From assembly GCF_030816725.1 (NCBI RefSeq), contig NZ_JAUSYG010000001.1:1302001-1366000 (forward strand): DNA of 64,000 nucleotides. The letters are read 5' to 3'. The DNA is from Pseudarthrobacter defluvii (GTDB lineage Bacteria > Actinomycetota > Actinomycetes > Actinomycetales > Micrococcaceae). The notes under the pieces are model-generated. The model did no database searches, was not told the DNA's origin, and saw only the letters and a list, made by a program, of their open reading frames with translations. Position 1 is the stretch's first letter. Each line of letters opens with the position of its first letter. The position numbers and the translations under genes are program-made. This document shows, piece after piece, positions 18,888 to 27,846 of this stretch.

Positions 18888-21800
18888 GCGACGCCCTGTC
18901 CTCGCCGCCTGCGGCGCAGGTGGCCCAGTCGGTACGCTTCAGTCCCGAAGAGCTGTCCGTGCTGCTCGGTGAAAAGAACACCCCCACACCCGAGCAATCC
19001 GCCATTATCTCCTCCCCCCTGGCACCCCGCCTGGTGATCGCGGGAGCCGGATCGGGAAAGACCGCCACCATGGCGGACCGGGTGGTGTGGCTCGTGGCCA
19101 ACGGCTGGGTCACCCCCGAGGAGGTCCTGGGCGTAACCTTCACCCGCAAGGCAGCTGGTGAGCTGGCCACCCGGATCAGGTCAAAGCTCCTGGCCCTGCA
19201 GCGACTCGCGGCCACGGCCCCAGGGAAGGGGATCATTCCGGAGGGCCTGCTCAGCAGCGACGCCTTGGAGCCCAAGGTGTCCACCTACCATTCCTTCGCA
19301 AGCGGCATTGTCTCGGACTATGGGCTGAGGCTCGGCGTGGAGCGGGACGTGGTTCTCTTGGGCGGCGCGCAGGCTTGGCAGTTGGCAAGCGAAGTGGTCG
19401 AGGCCTACGACGGCGAATACGCCCACTTCAGGGCCGCCAAGTCCACCCTTGTCAAAGCCGTCATCCAGTTGGCGGGAGAGTGCGCCGAGCACCTCCAGGA
19501 ACCCGAGGACGTCGAAGCCTGGCTCATGGCGCGCCTCGCGGAGTTTGAGTCCCTGCCTTACCTGGCCGACAAGAAGAAGAACCCGCCAAAAGCGGCCGCA
19601 GACCTCGCCGGCATGCTCCGGACCCGCGCCAGCGTTGCTGACATGGTGGGCCGTTACGCCGCAGCCAAACGTGCCCGCGGCGCGCTCGATTTCGGCGACC
19701 TGGTGGCGCTCGCCGCCAAGGTGTCCCAGGATGTCCCGCTGGCAGCCCAAATGGAACGACGGCGGTACAAGGTGGTTCTGCTGGACGAGTTCCAGGACAC
19801 TTCCTACGCTCAGCTGGTCCTCTTCTCGCGCCTCTTCGGCGGCGGCCACGCAGTGACAGCGGTCGGCGACCCCAACCAGTCGATCTATGGGTTCCGCGGC
19901 GCGTCGGCAGGGCAGCTGTTCCATTTCGTCCGGGAGTTTCCCGTCCACACCGGTACAGCTGAAGATGGATTCGGCTGGGCACCGGCCCCGACCTCCTACC
20001 TGACAACGGCGTGGCGGAACGGCCGGTCAATTCTCTCCGCCGCCAATGTCATGTCCCAGTCCCTTGGAAGGGCGGCTGCGAACAATGCAGCTGCGGGGCA
20101 CAAGGCAGCCGCGGCTGAGGTTCCTCCCTTGCAGCCGAGTCCTTTTGCCGTGGACGGCACTGTCGTACTGGGCCGTTTTGCCAGCGACGTGGAGGAAGCG
20201 GCCGCCTTGGCCGAGGACGTCCTGAAATACCGGGTGACCGATTTTGAGCTGAAGCCCGACGGCACTGCCGTGCCTCCGGCCCTCGCCGTGCTCTGCCGCA
20301 GGCGGGCCCAGATGGAGACAGTCCGGCGGCAGTTCGAAGCCCGGGGAATCCCTTACGAAATTGTGGGCCTCGGAGGGCTCCTGGACACCCCGGAGATCGT
20401 CGATCTTGTGGCTACGCTGCGGGTCCTTGCCGATCCCGGCCGCTCCGACGCCCTGATGCGGCTGCTTGCCGGGGCACGGTGGCGGATCGGTCCCGCCGAC
20501 CTCATGGCGTTGCGCGACTGGTCCAGCCAGTTAGCCAGGAGCCGGGGGAAGGCGGCGCAGGGGCTCGACGGCGCCAGCGTTGACAGCGACAGCGACGAAG
20601 CGGACGCTCCAATCCTGGAGGGTGACCTGACCGATGGTGCCAGCCTGGTGGAGGCTTTGGACTTCCTGCCGCGGGACGGGTGGACCTCGCCGAACGGCCG
20701 GAGCCTCAGCACTCCGGCCCGAAACCGGCTGGCGCGCTTGTCCGTCGAGCTGCGCCAACTGCGGGCCTACCTGGGTGACGACCTCACCACTCTCCTGGGC
20801 GAGGTGGAGAGGGCCATGCTGCTGGACATCGAGGTGGCCGCGCGGCCGGGGATCGGCATCCACCAGGCCCGCCGCAACCTCGACGCCTTCCAGGACGCTG
20901 CCGCCGGGTTCCTCCGCACCTCCCAGCGGGTGGACATCCTTGCGTTCCTGTCCTGGCTGGAGGCCGCGTCGGCGGAAGAGAACGGGTTGGAAGCGCCCGC
21001 AAGCGACGTTAACCGGGAAGCGGTGCAGTTGCTGACCGTTCACGCATCCAAGGGCCTCGAGTGGGATGTTGTGTTTGTCCCCGGCATGAACGCGGGCGCT
21101 TTCCCCAGCGACAGGGATTCCCGCTGGAGCAGCGGCGCTGCCGCGCTGCCCTGGCCCTTGCGCGGGGACCGGGCGGACCTCCCGCAATGGGACCTTGACC
21201 AGCCGGACCAGAAAGGCTGGCTCGATGCCGAGAAGGACTACAAGGCCGGCGTCCAGGCGCACGGCGAGTCGGAGGAACGGCGGCTGGCCTATGTCGCTTA
21301 CACCAGGGCAAAGCATGTCCTGTGGGTGTCCAGTGCCGCCTGGGTTGGTTCCCGGGCCGGGCGGGCGGAGATGTCACCGTTCCTTGCAGAACTCGAGACC
21401 CTGACGCACCCCGCCGACGGTGCGTCCCGCCCGAATGCGGCGGTCCACCCGCTGTCGCTGGAAGAGGCTGCCCTGCCCGACCAGAGCCCGTTGACGCTCC
21501 AAACCGAAGAAGCAAGCTGGCCGTACGATCCGCTGGAAGGTCCGGTGGACCCACGGAGCGGTGAGCGCCTGCGCCTGGCCGGCGGACGCCGGACAGCTAT
21601 GGAAGCAGCCGCCCGCCGCGTACTCGGCATCCTGGCGGAAGACACCGGTCACCTGGTTCCCGGAGGGGTGTCGGGGCATAACGGCAGATCGGGGCAGGGG
21701 AGCAGTGAACTGGCTGGGCCCCGCCCGGGACTTACGGGAGCGGCGGCAGGCTGGGCCCGCGAAGCTGCGTTGCTGCTGGAGCGCAGGGCAAGAAGGTCGG

Positions 21801-22414
21801 GGGGCCAGGACGTGCACCTGCCCAGCCATATATCGGCGTCCACCCTGGTTGACCTCGGGGACGATCCCGAGGCTGTCTTGGGACAGCTGCGCCGCCCGGT
21901 GCCGCGCGAACCCGGCATGTCCGCGCGGAAGGGCACCGCTTTCCATGCGTGGGTGGAGGAGTACTTCGGAAGGGCCGGCATGCTGGACCTTGATGAGGCG
22001 CCGGGTTCGGACGACCACATCGATGCTGCCTACGACCTGGATGAGATGGTGGCCACCTTCAAGGCCTCCCCTTGGGCTGACAGGTCGCCCGCATTCGTTG
22101 AGGTTCCCGTGGAAACCAGGGTGGGGGAGGTGGTGGTCCGCGGTCGCGTGGATGCCGTCTTCCAGGATGCCGATGGCCGCTGGGACCTGGTGGACTGGAA
22201 GACCGGCCGGCGCCCTTCCGGGGCCCAGCTGAAGACCCGGTCGATTCAGCTCGCGGTGTATCGGCTGGCGTGGGCGCGCCTCAAGGAGGTGCCGCTTGAG
22301 GACGTGCGGGCCGCGTTCTTTTACGTTGCCGACAACGCCGTGGTGCGGCCGCACGACCTCGCCACCGGAGCCGAGCTGGAAGGTATCGTTGCTGCTGCTC
22401 TCAGCCGCCCGTAA
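18884..22414 (+). CDS. adnB: AdnB-like subunit of the AdnAB helicase-nuclease
   Basis: UvrD-family helicase fused to a PD-(D/E)XK nuclease, 1176 residues. The motor looks intact: Walker A GAGSGKT (54-60), GVTFTRKAAGELATRI (Ia), LLDEFQD with Asp301-Glu302 (II), GDPNQSIYGFRGA (III), LLTVHASKGLEWDVVF (V) and LAYVAYTRAKHVLWV (VI). The nuclease domain has Asp1090 (GRVDAVF), DWKTG with Asp1104 and Lys1106, and a QLAVYRLAW helix. The ATG at 18884 overlaps the adnA stop, and a further in-frame start at 18830 lies inside adnA. Partner of the preceding gene in end resection. Confidence 0.9.
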   Translation: MSDALSSPPAAQVAQSVRFSPEELSVLLGEKNTPTPEQSAIISSPLAPRLVIAGAGSGKTATMADRVVWLVANGWVTPEEVLGVTFTRKAAGELATRIRSKLLALQRLAATAPGKGIIPEGLLSSDALEPKVSTYHSFASGIVSDYGLRLGVERDVVLLGGAQAWQLASEVVEAYDGEYAHFRAAKSTLVKAVIQLAGECAEHLQEPEDVEAWLMARLAEFESLPYLADKKKNPPKAAADLAGMLRTRASVADMVGRYAAAKRARGALDFGDLVALAAKVSQDVPLAAQMERRRYKVVLLDEFQDTSYAQLVLFSRLFGGGHAVTAVGDPNQSIYGFRGASAGQLFHFVREFPVHTGTAEDGFGWAPAPTSYLTTAWRNGRSILSAANVMSQSLGRAAANNAAAGHKAAAAEVPPLQPSPFAVDGTVVLGRFASDVEEAAALAEDVLKYRVTDFELKPDGTAVPPALAVLCRRRAQMETVRRQFEARGIPYEIVGLGGLLDTPEIVDLVATLRVLADPGRSDALMRLLAGARWRIGPADLMALRDWSSQLARSRGKAAQGLDGASVDSDSDEADAPILEGDLTDGASLVEALDFLPRDGWTSPNGRSLSTPARNRLARLSVELRQLRAYLGDDLTTLLGEVERAMLLDIEVAARPGIGIHQARRNLDAFQDAAAGFLRTSQRVDILAFLSWLEAASAEENGLEAPASDVNREAVQLLTVHASKGLEWDVVFVPGMNAGAFPSDRDSRWSSGAAALPWPLRGDRADLPQWDLDQPDQKGWLDAEKDYKAGVQAHGESEERRLAYVAYTRAKHVLWVSSAAWVGSRAGRAEMSPFLAELETLTHPADGASRPNAAVHPLSLEEAALPDQSPLTLQTEEASWPYDPLEGPVDPRSGERLRLAGGRRTAMEAAARRVLGILAEDTGHLVPGGVSGHNGRSGQGSSELAGPRPGLTGAAAGWAREAALLLERRARRSGGQDVHLPSHISASTLVDLGDDPEAVLGQLRRPVPREPGMSARKGTAFHAWVEEYFGRAGMLDLDEAPGSDDHIDAAYDLDEMVATFKASPWADRSPAFVEVPVETRVGEVVVRGRVDAVFQDADGRWDLVDWKTGRRPSGAQLKTRSIQLAVYRLAWARLKEVPLEDVRAAFFYVADNAVVRPHDLATGAELEGIVAAALSRP

Positions 22415-22429
22415 GGCCATTTCGAACCT

Positions 22430-22451
22430 GCGCCGGCACAGTCACCGGCGC
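22430..22451. terminator. Possible hairpin between convergent adnB and the kinase-like gene
   Basis: GCGCCGG, 8-nt loop, CCGGCGC forms a 7-bp GC-only stem, with no T run on either side. It could end either transcript, but the evidence is weak. Confidence 0.3.
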
Positions 22452-22477
22452 GGCGCCGGGGAAGCGTCCCGCAAAGG

Positions 22478-23776
22478 TCAGCCCTGTTTTACGTTGATGA
22501 TCGAGATGGCGGCCGTTGATGTATCGTCCGGACCGTTTTCTTCCCGCTCCGGCTTTTCCTGCGCTTTGCTTGCGGCTGCGGCCGGCTCCGCCGGAATGGG
22601 GGCCACGTGCACGGCCGGACTGGAGTGCACGCCCGGTGGTGCCTGCACGGCAGCGGTAGCGGGGGCAGACTGCACAGGACCGGGTTCGGCAGGAGCAGAG
22701 TCCACGGGGACGGGTATCACCGTGACGGCGGGAGTCACGGCGGAACTTCCTCTCCCTGTTCCGTGGGCGCCCCCGGAAGCTTCCGCCGGTGCAGGTGCTG
22801 CCGTCCCGGAGGTGTCGGGCTCGTTTTTGCCAGGAAGCGGCTCAACGCTGATCGGCTGCCCGCCGTATTCCGCAATGTCGCTGGCCAGGCTTTCCAGCAT
22901 TCCCTCGGCTTCACTGACCATGTCCCGGTCACCCGCAGCCAGGCCCTTGACCAGGTACTGCGCCAGGGCGAACTCAGCTGACAGCGCGGCCCGGCGCAGC
23001 AGGTGCTGGTCCGGAACGTCGCGGCGGCTTGACGTATAGGCCGCCAGCACGCTGTCAATGAAGTCCTGTTCATTGGACGCCACCAGCCAGGCGAAGTCGT
23101 CCGCAGGGTCGCCGATGCGCAGGTCCGTCCAGCCGGTGACCGCGGTGACCCGCCCCGACTCCACCAGCAGGTTGTCCTCGTGCAGGTCGCCGTGGACAAC
23201 GCTGGGGTTGAACCGCCACAGGGACACGTCCTCCATGGCGTGTTCCCACCGGCGCAGCAGGGAGGCAGGAATCTGTCCGGTGGTCGCAGCCTGGTCCAGT
23301 TCGTTCAGCCTCCGTTGGCGGAACTCGTTGGGGGTGTAACTGGGAAGGTCGGCGTTGCTGACCAGCGATCGCGGCAGGTCATGGATCGCGGCCAGGGCGG
23401 AACCGATTTCGCGGGCCAGGCTGGCGGGACCCGACGTCAACTCCTCAACACTGCGCGTACTTCCGGACAGGTGTGAGTAGACGAAAGTGGTCAAGGTGCC
23501 CAGCCGGACGCTGCCGGCCACGGTCGGCATGAGGAAAGGTAGTTCCGCCCGAACCGCCGGCGCGAAGGCCCGCAGCACCAGGAACTCCGTTTCCAGCCGG
23601 GCGCTGGCTTCCGCGTGCCGAGGCGACCGGACCCGCCAGCGTTTCCCTTCGGAGTCAAGGAGCAGGGCTGAGTCGAAGTCCGCGGGGTCGTCCGGCGCAG
23701 AGCTAACGGCCGTCGGGGTCAGTCCGGGGACTGCCGCGGTTGCAATCGCCGCCAGTTCAATCGGTTTTCTTCTCAC
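22478..23776 (-). CDS. Aminoglycoside/macrolide phosphotransferase (APH)-fold protein with disordered tail
   Basis: Kinase-like protein of 432 residues. The catalytic loop VVHGDLHEDNLLV has the Brenner pattern HxDxxxxN, and GWTDLRIGDPADDFAWL supplies the metal-binding aspartate region. After about residue 315 the protein turns into an Ala/Pro/Glu-rich tail of some 115 residues with no recognisable fold. Start is uncertain: I chose the GTG at 23776 (VRRKPIEL), preceded by GGAACG; GTG 23806 and TTG 23845 are alternatives. Substrate unknown; many chromosomal APH-fold proteins in actinobacteria are not resistance genes. It is convergent with adnB and divergent from nudC. Confidence 0.8.
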   Translation of the reverse strand: MRRKPIELAAIATAAVPGLTPTAVSSAPDDPADFDSALLLDSEGKRWRVRSPRHAEASARLETEFLVLRAFAPAVRAELPFLMPTVAGSVRLGTLTTFVYSHLSGSTRSVEELTSGPASLAREIGSALAAIHDLPRSLVSNADLPSYTPNEFRQRRLNELDQAATTGQIPASLLRRWEHAMEDVSLWRFNPSVVHGDLHEDNLLVESGRVTAVTGWTDLRIGDPADDFAWLVASNEQDFIDSVLAAYTSSRRDVPDQHLLRRAALSAEFALAQYLVKGLAAGDRDMVSEAEGMLESLASDIAEYGGQPISVEPLPGKNEPDTSGTAAPAPAEASGGAHGTGRGSSAVTPAVTVIPVPVDSAPAEPGPVQSAPATAAVQAPPGVHSSPAVHVAPIPAEPAAAASKAQEKPEREENGPDDTSTAAISIINVKQG

Positions 23777-23917
23777 CGTTCCACGGTAGATTGCCCGCCG
23801 TCCCACAGGGCGGTCCGGCCGCGGCGAGTCTCGAGATACCTGCAAATTAGGGGGTACTTACCCACAGCAGCTGTCCGGGAAATGTGAAATGTGGGTGGCA
23901 GTCAGTACGGTGGAACC

Positions 23918-24940
23918 ATGAGCCATGCGGAGTCCGTAACACCCGTCCACCCGGCTGCGCCTGCACCATTGCCGGCGAATCATTTGGTGGATACCCTCCT
24001 CCCGGTGAGGCCGGCCCTGGTGGACCGCGGATCCGCCGTGCGAGGCAGGCCCGGCATGGTCGAGGAGCTGCTGGCCGGTCCCCACGCCGTGGCCGCTGTA
24101 CTGTCCGGACGTCAGGGGCTTGTGCAGGGCAGCAGCCTGGCGCTGACCGGCGCCAGGGAACTCCTTGCGGAACTCAATGAAGCAGGCTCCCCGCCCGAGC
24201 TCGTGGTCTACCTGGGATCGGCACTTCCGGCGGCCGATCTTCCATCCGGCACCGAGTTACTGCTGTTTGTGCTGCCTGAAGCACCCGAGCCCGGCACCGC
24301 CGGTATACCCGGTGACGCGGTCTGGGCGGGGTTCCGGGAGGTCGCGGCAGAATTGACCGCCACCTCCACCGCGTTGTTCGTGGAGTCCAGCGCCATCGCC
24401 AACTGGCATGCGGCCCACACCCACTGTCCCCGCTGCGGTACGCCTACCGAGGTGGAGTCCGGCGGCTGGGTTCGACGGTGCCCCGCGGACAGGTCGGAAC
24501 ACTTTCCCCGGACTGACCCGGCCATCATTGTCACGGTGGTCGGCCCGGACGGCCGGCTGCTCCTCGGCGGCGGCGGTCCCGTGGATGCCCGGAACTACTC
24601 CACCCTGGCCGGATTCGTCGAGCCGGGGGAGTCTCTGGAAGAGGCCGTGGTCCGCGAGATCCAGGAAGAGGTTGGGGTGCGGGTCACCGCCTGCCAGTAC
24701 CTTGGCTCCCAGTCGTGGCCGTTCCCGGCCTCCCTTATGCTTGGTTTTACCGCCGTCACCGAGGACGCCCAGGCAACGCCCGACGGCGTGGAGGTTACCA
24801 GGGCGCGCTGGTTCAGCCGTGAGGAGCTCCAGGACGCGGTGCTCAGCGGGGAGATCACGATCTCCAGCAGGCTCTCCATCGCCCGCTCGTTGATTGAGCA
24901 CTGGTACGGCGGCCGGATCCAGGACCTGGCCGGCGCATAA
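23918..24940 (+). CDS. nudC: NAD(+)/NADH diphosphatase NudC
   Basis: Hydrolyses NAD(H) to NMN(H) and AMP, and in E. coli also removes NAD caps from RNA. The 340-residue protein has a variable N-terminal domain, a zinc-ribbon remnant (Cys170, Cys173, Cys188; a fourth cysteine is missing), and a full Nudix box GFVEPGESLEEAVVREIQEEVGV-type pattern at about 232-254. The NADH-specific motif downstream reads SQSWPFPAS, with Ser for the usual Pro of SQPWPFPxS. The ATG at 23918 follows GGTGGAACC. Confidence 0.92.
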   Translation: MSHAESVTPVHPAAPAPLPANHLVDTLLPVRPALVDRGSAVRGRPGMVEELLAGPHAVAAVLSGRQGLVQGSSLALTGARELLAELNEAGSPPELVVYLGSALPAADLPSGTELLLFVLPEAPEPGTAGIPGDAVWAGFREVAAELTATSTALFVESSAIANWHAAHTHCPRCGTPTEVESGGWVRRCPADRSEHFPRTDPAIIVTVVGPDGRLLLGGGGPVDARNYSTLAGFVEPGESLEEAVVREIQEEVGVRVTACQYLGSQSWPFPASLMLGFTAVTEDAQATPDGVEVTRARWFSREELQDAVLSGEITISSRLSIARSLIEHWYGGRIQDLAGA

Positions 24941-24995
24941 GTTATTCCATCCACCAGACACCAGCACGCGGTAGTCGAGAAACAAAGCAGCAGAA

Positions 24996-27131
24996 GTGAC
25001 TACAGAGAATTTTGACGGACCTGGCTCCCTCGAAGACCGGATCCTTGGAGGGCTGGACGACGAACAGCGTGAGGTGGCCAGCACCCTGAACGGCCCGCTC
25101 TGCGTGCTGGCGGGCGCGGGAACCGGGAAGACCCGTGCCATCACGCACCGAATTGCCTACGGCGTGCACTCAGGGGTCTATACGCCGCAGCGCCTGCTCG
25201 CGGTAACCTTCACCGCCCGGGCCGCGGCGGAGATGCGCAGCCGACTGCGGGACCTTGGCGCGGGAAATGTCCAGGCCCGGACCTTCCACGCCGCAGCCCT
25301 GCGGCAGTTGCAGTTCTTTTGGCCGCAGGCTGTGGGGGGCACGTTGCCCAACCTGCTGGACCACAAGGCCCAGATGCTTGCAGAGGCAGCCCGCCGGCTG
25401 AGGCTCAGCACTGACCGGGCGTCCATTCGTGACCTCGCGTCGGAAATCGAGTGGGCCAAGGTGTCCATGCTGACCCCTGCCAACTACCTTGAAAACGCCC
25501 AGGGAAGGGGCGCGCCAGGCGGGTTCGACCTTACTGCCGTGGCCCGGGTCTTCCAGTCCTACGAGGACGTCAAGACCGACCGCAACGTGATCGACTTCGA
25601 AGACGTGCTGCTGATCACGGTGGGCATCCTGCAGGAGGACGAGAGGGTAGCCGCCACCGTTCGTGAACAGTACCGGCACTTCGTGGTGGACGAATACCAG
25701 GACGTGTCACCGCTGCAGCAGCGGCTCCTGGAGCTCTGGCTCGGCGGCCGGGACGAACTCTGTGTGGTGGGTGACGCCAGCCAGACCATCTACTCCTTCA
25801 CCGGCGCTTCACCCCGGCACCTTCTGGACTTCAAGACCCGTTACCCGCAGGCCAATGTGGTCAAGCTCATCAGGGACTACCGCTCCACGCCGCAGGTGGT
25901 GAAGCTGGCCAATGACCTGTTGGCGGGGCGCCCCAGCGGCGGGCCCACCGCCGACGCCGCCTGGGCAGCGCCGCTGCAGCTCGTGGCGCAACGACCCGCC
26001 GGGCCCGCGCCGCAGTTCACCGAGTGTACGGATGACGAAGCCGAAGCCGCCACGGTGGCACAGAAGATCAAGGCACTGCTCGACGCCGGCACTCCAGCCA
26101 GCGAGGTCGCCGTCCTTTTCCGCACCAACGGCCAGTCCGAGGCCTACGAGCAGGCGCTGGCAGCGGCGGGCATCGGCTACCAGCTCCGGGGCGGCGAACG
26201 CTTCTTCGCCCGGAAGGAGGTCCGGGATGCCATCCTTCAGCTGCGTGCAGCCACTAGGGCTGTATCCGAAACGGAAACCCCCGAGCCTCTGGGGCAGCTG
26301 GTCCGCGACATCGTTTCCTCCCTCGGCTACACCGATTCCGCGCCGCACAGCGGCGGTGCCTTGCGCGAACGCTGGGAGTCCCTGGCAGCCCTGGTAGCGC
26401 TGGCTGACGAGCTCGCGCAGAACCGCGGACCGCAGTTCGGACTGGGCGACTTCGTCACCGAACTTCAGGAACGTTCCCTCGCCCAGCACGCACCAACAGT
26501 GCAGGGCGTCACGCTCGCATCCCTGCACGCCGCGAAGGGCCTCGAATGGGACGCCGTCTTCCTGGTAGGCCTCAGCGAAGGATTGATGCCCATTTCTTTC
26601 GCCGATTCCCCTGAATCGGTGGATGAGGAACGCCGGCTGCTGTATGTCGGCATTACCCGCGCGCGCGAGCACCTTTCCCTCTCGTGGAGCACGGCAAGGA
26701 CTCCCGGGGGCCGGGCCAACCGCAAGCCGTCCCGGTTCCTCGACGGCCTGCGGCCCGACTCGGTGGCAAGCTCAAGCACCCGCGGGAAGGGAACCGTACC
26801 CCGCCGCAAGGCTGCCGCGCCCGCCGTCTGCCGGGTCTGCGGCAGCATGCTCGCCACCGGTGCCGAACGGAAGGTGGGCCGCTGCAACGCGTGCCCGCCC
26901 ACATACGAGGAACAGACGTTTGACGCCCTTCGCAGCTGGCGCCGCGAGGTGGCGCAGTCCGCGGACGTTCCGGCCTTCGTGGTCTTCACCGATGCCACGC
27001 TCACAGCCATCGCCGAGGCCCGGCCCTCGTCGCTGGAGGAACTGTCGGGGCTTGCCGGCGTCGGTCCCTCCAAGCTGGAAAGATACGGGGAAGACGTTCT
27101 CCGGGTCCTGGCGGAGAGCTCTGTCCTGTGA
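24996..27131 (+). CDS. uvrD2: UvrD2-type ATP-dependent DNA helicase
   Basis: Superfamily 1A 3'-5' helicase, 711 residues. Visible motifs are Walker A GAGTGKT (40-46), VTFTARAAAEMRSRL, VVDEYQD (II), GDASQTIYSFTGA (III), SLHAAKGLEWDAVFLVG (V) and LLYVGITRARE (VI). A four-cysteine zinc-like module (Cys612, 615, 630, 633) and a C-terminal HRDC domain (about 640-705, ending in LAGVGPSKLERYGEDVL) are the hallmarks of mycobacterial UvrD2. GTG start. Stop overlaps the next gene by GTGA. Confidence 0.94.
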   Translation: MTTENFDGPGSLEDRILGGLDDEQREVASTLNGPLCVLAGAGTGKTRAITHRIAYGVHSGVYTPQRLLAVTFTARAAAEMRSRLRDLGAGNVQARTFHAAALRQLQFFWPQAVGGTLPNLLDHKAQMLAEAARRLRLSTDRASIRDLASEIEWAKVSMLTPANYLENAQGRGAPGGFDLTAVARVFQSYEDVKTDRNVIDFEDVLLITVGILQEDERVAATVREQYRHFVVDEYQDVSPLQQRLLELWLGGRDELCVVGDASQTIYSFTGASPRHLLDFKTRYPQANVVKLIRDYRSTPQVVKLANDLLAGRPSGGPTADAAWAAPLQLVAQRPAGPAPQFTECTDDEAEAATVAQKIKALLDAGTPASEVAVLFRTNGQSEAYEQALAAAGIGYQLRGGERFFARKEVRDAILQLRAATRAVSETETPEPLGQLVRDIVSSLGYTDSAPHSGGALRERWESLAALVALADELAQNRGPQFGLGDFVTELQERSLAQHAPTVQGVTLASLHAAKGLEWDAVFLVGLSEGLMPISFADSPESVDEERRLLYVGITRAREHLSLSWSTARTPGGRANRKPSRFLDGLRPDSVASSSTRGKGTVPRRKAAAPAVCRVCGSMLATGAERKVGRCNACPPTYEEQTFDALRSWRREVAQSADVPAFVVFTDATLTAIAEARPSSLEELSGLAGVGPSKLERYGEDVLRVLAESSVL

Positions 27132-27754
27132 GGCGCAGCCCCAACAGCGCTTCCCGGCAGGCAGCCGCAGAGCCGGCGGGGTTGACAACGCCGGACGGCT
27201 CCCCGGTGGAAGTTCGGCGGTCCACCCGGCGCACCAGGACGGTAGCGGCCTTCTGGGAGGACGGGACGGCGGTGGTTGCCATTCCGGCCCGTTTCACTGC
27301 CGCACAGGAGCGGGAGTGGGTCCACCGCATGCTTGCCAAACTGCACAAGCAGGGGGAGCGGCCCGCGGCATCCGGCCGGCGGCGTCCTGCCACAGACGAA
27401 GCCCTTGCAGCCCATGCAGCGCAGCTGTCCGCACAATATCTTGGCGGCCGGTCAAGGCCTGCCGCGGTCCGGTGGGTAGGCAACCAGAACTCCCGGTGGG
27501 GTTCCGCCACTCCGGCCGACGGAACCATCAGGCTGTCGGACAAACTCCGGCCCATGCCGCAATGGGTCATCGACTACGTGCTGCTCCACGAACTGGCCCA
27601 CCTCCTGGTGGCCTCGCACAACGCGGCGTTCTGGAAGCTGCTGGAGGCATACCCGGACACCCAGCGGGCCAAGGCATTCCTCGAGGGCGTCTCGTTTGCC
27701 ACGTCCCGGGGCCTGGACAGGGACGGCACGGCCAGCAGCGCTGACGCCGACTAA
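27128..27754 (+). CDS. YgjP/SprT-like metal-dependent hydrolase (M48-type)
   Basis: A 208-residue protein with the YgjP-family signature WVGNQNSRWGSATPADGTIRLS at about 116-137 and the zinc site HELAH (His154, Glu155, His158) followed by His164. YgjP-like proteins are small predicted metallopeptidases of unknown substrate. The coupling to uvrD2 (GTGA overlap) suggests a DNA-associated or quality-control role, as for SprT relatives, but this is inference. Confidence 0.85.
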   Translation: MRRSPNSASRQAAAEPAGLTTPDGSPVEVRRSTRRTRTVAAFWEDGTAVVAIPARFTAAQEREWVHRMLAKLHKQGERPAASGRRRPATDEALAAHAAQLSAQYLGGRSRPAAVRWVGNQNSRWGSATPADGTIRLSDKLRPMPQWVIDYVLLHELAHLLVASHNAAFWKLLEAYPDTQRAKAFLEGVSFATSRGLDRDGTASSADAD

Positions 27755-27784
27755 TTCATTGTCCGGAGCACCGGTCGCGACGCC

Positions 27785-27827
27785 AAAAACCCCGGTGGGC
27801 CAGGAGGTCCTGGCCCACCGGGGTTTT
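27785..27827. terminator. Bidirectional rho-independent terminator
   Basis: A perfect 20-bp inverted repeat with arms at 27786-27805 and 27808-27827, in which the A4 and T4 ends are part of the stem. It separates the convergent metallopeptidase and DUF2342 genes. Confidence 0.92.
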
Positions 27828-27846
27828 AGGCCGGGATGTCTAAGTG

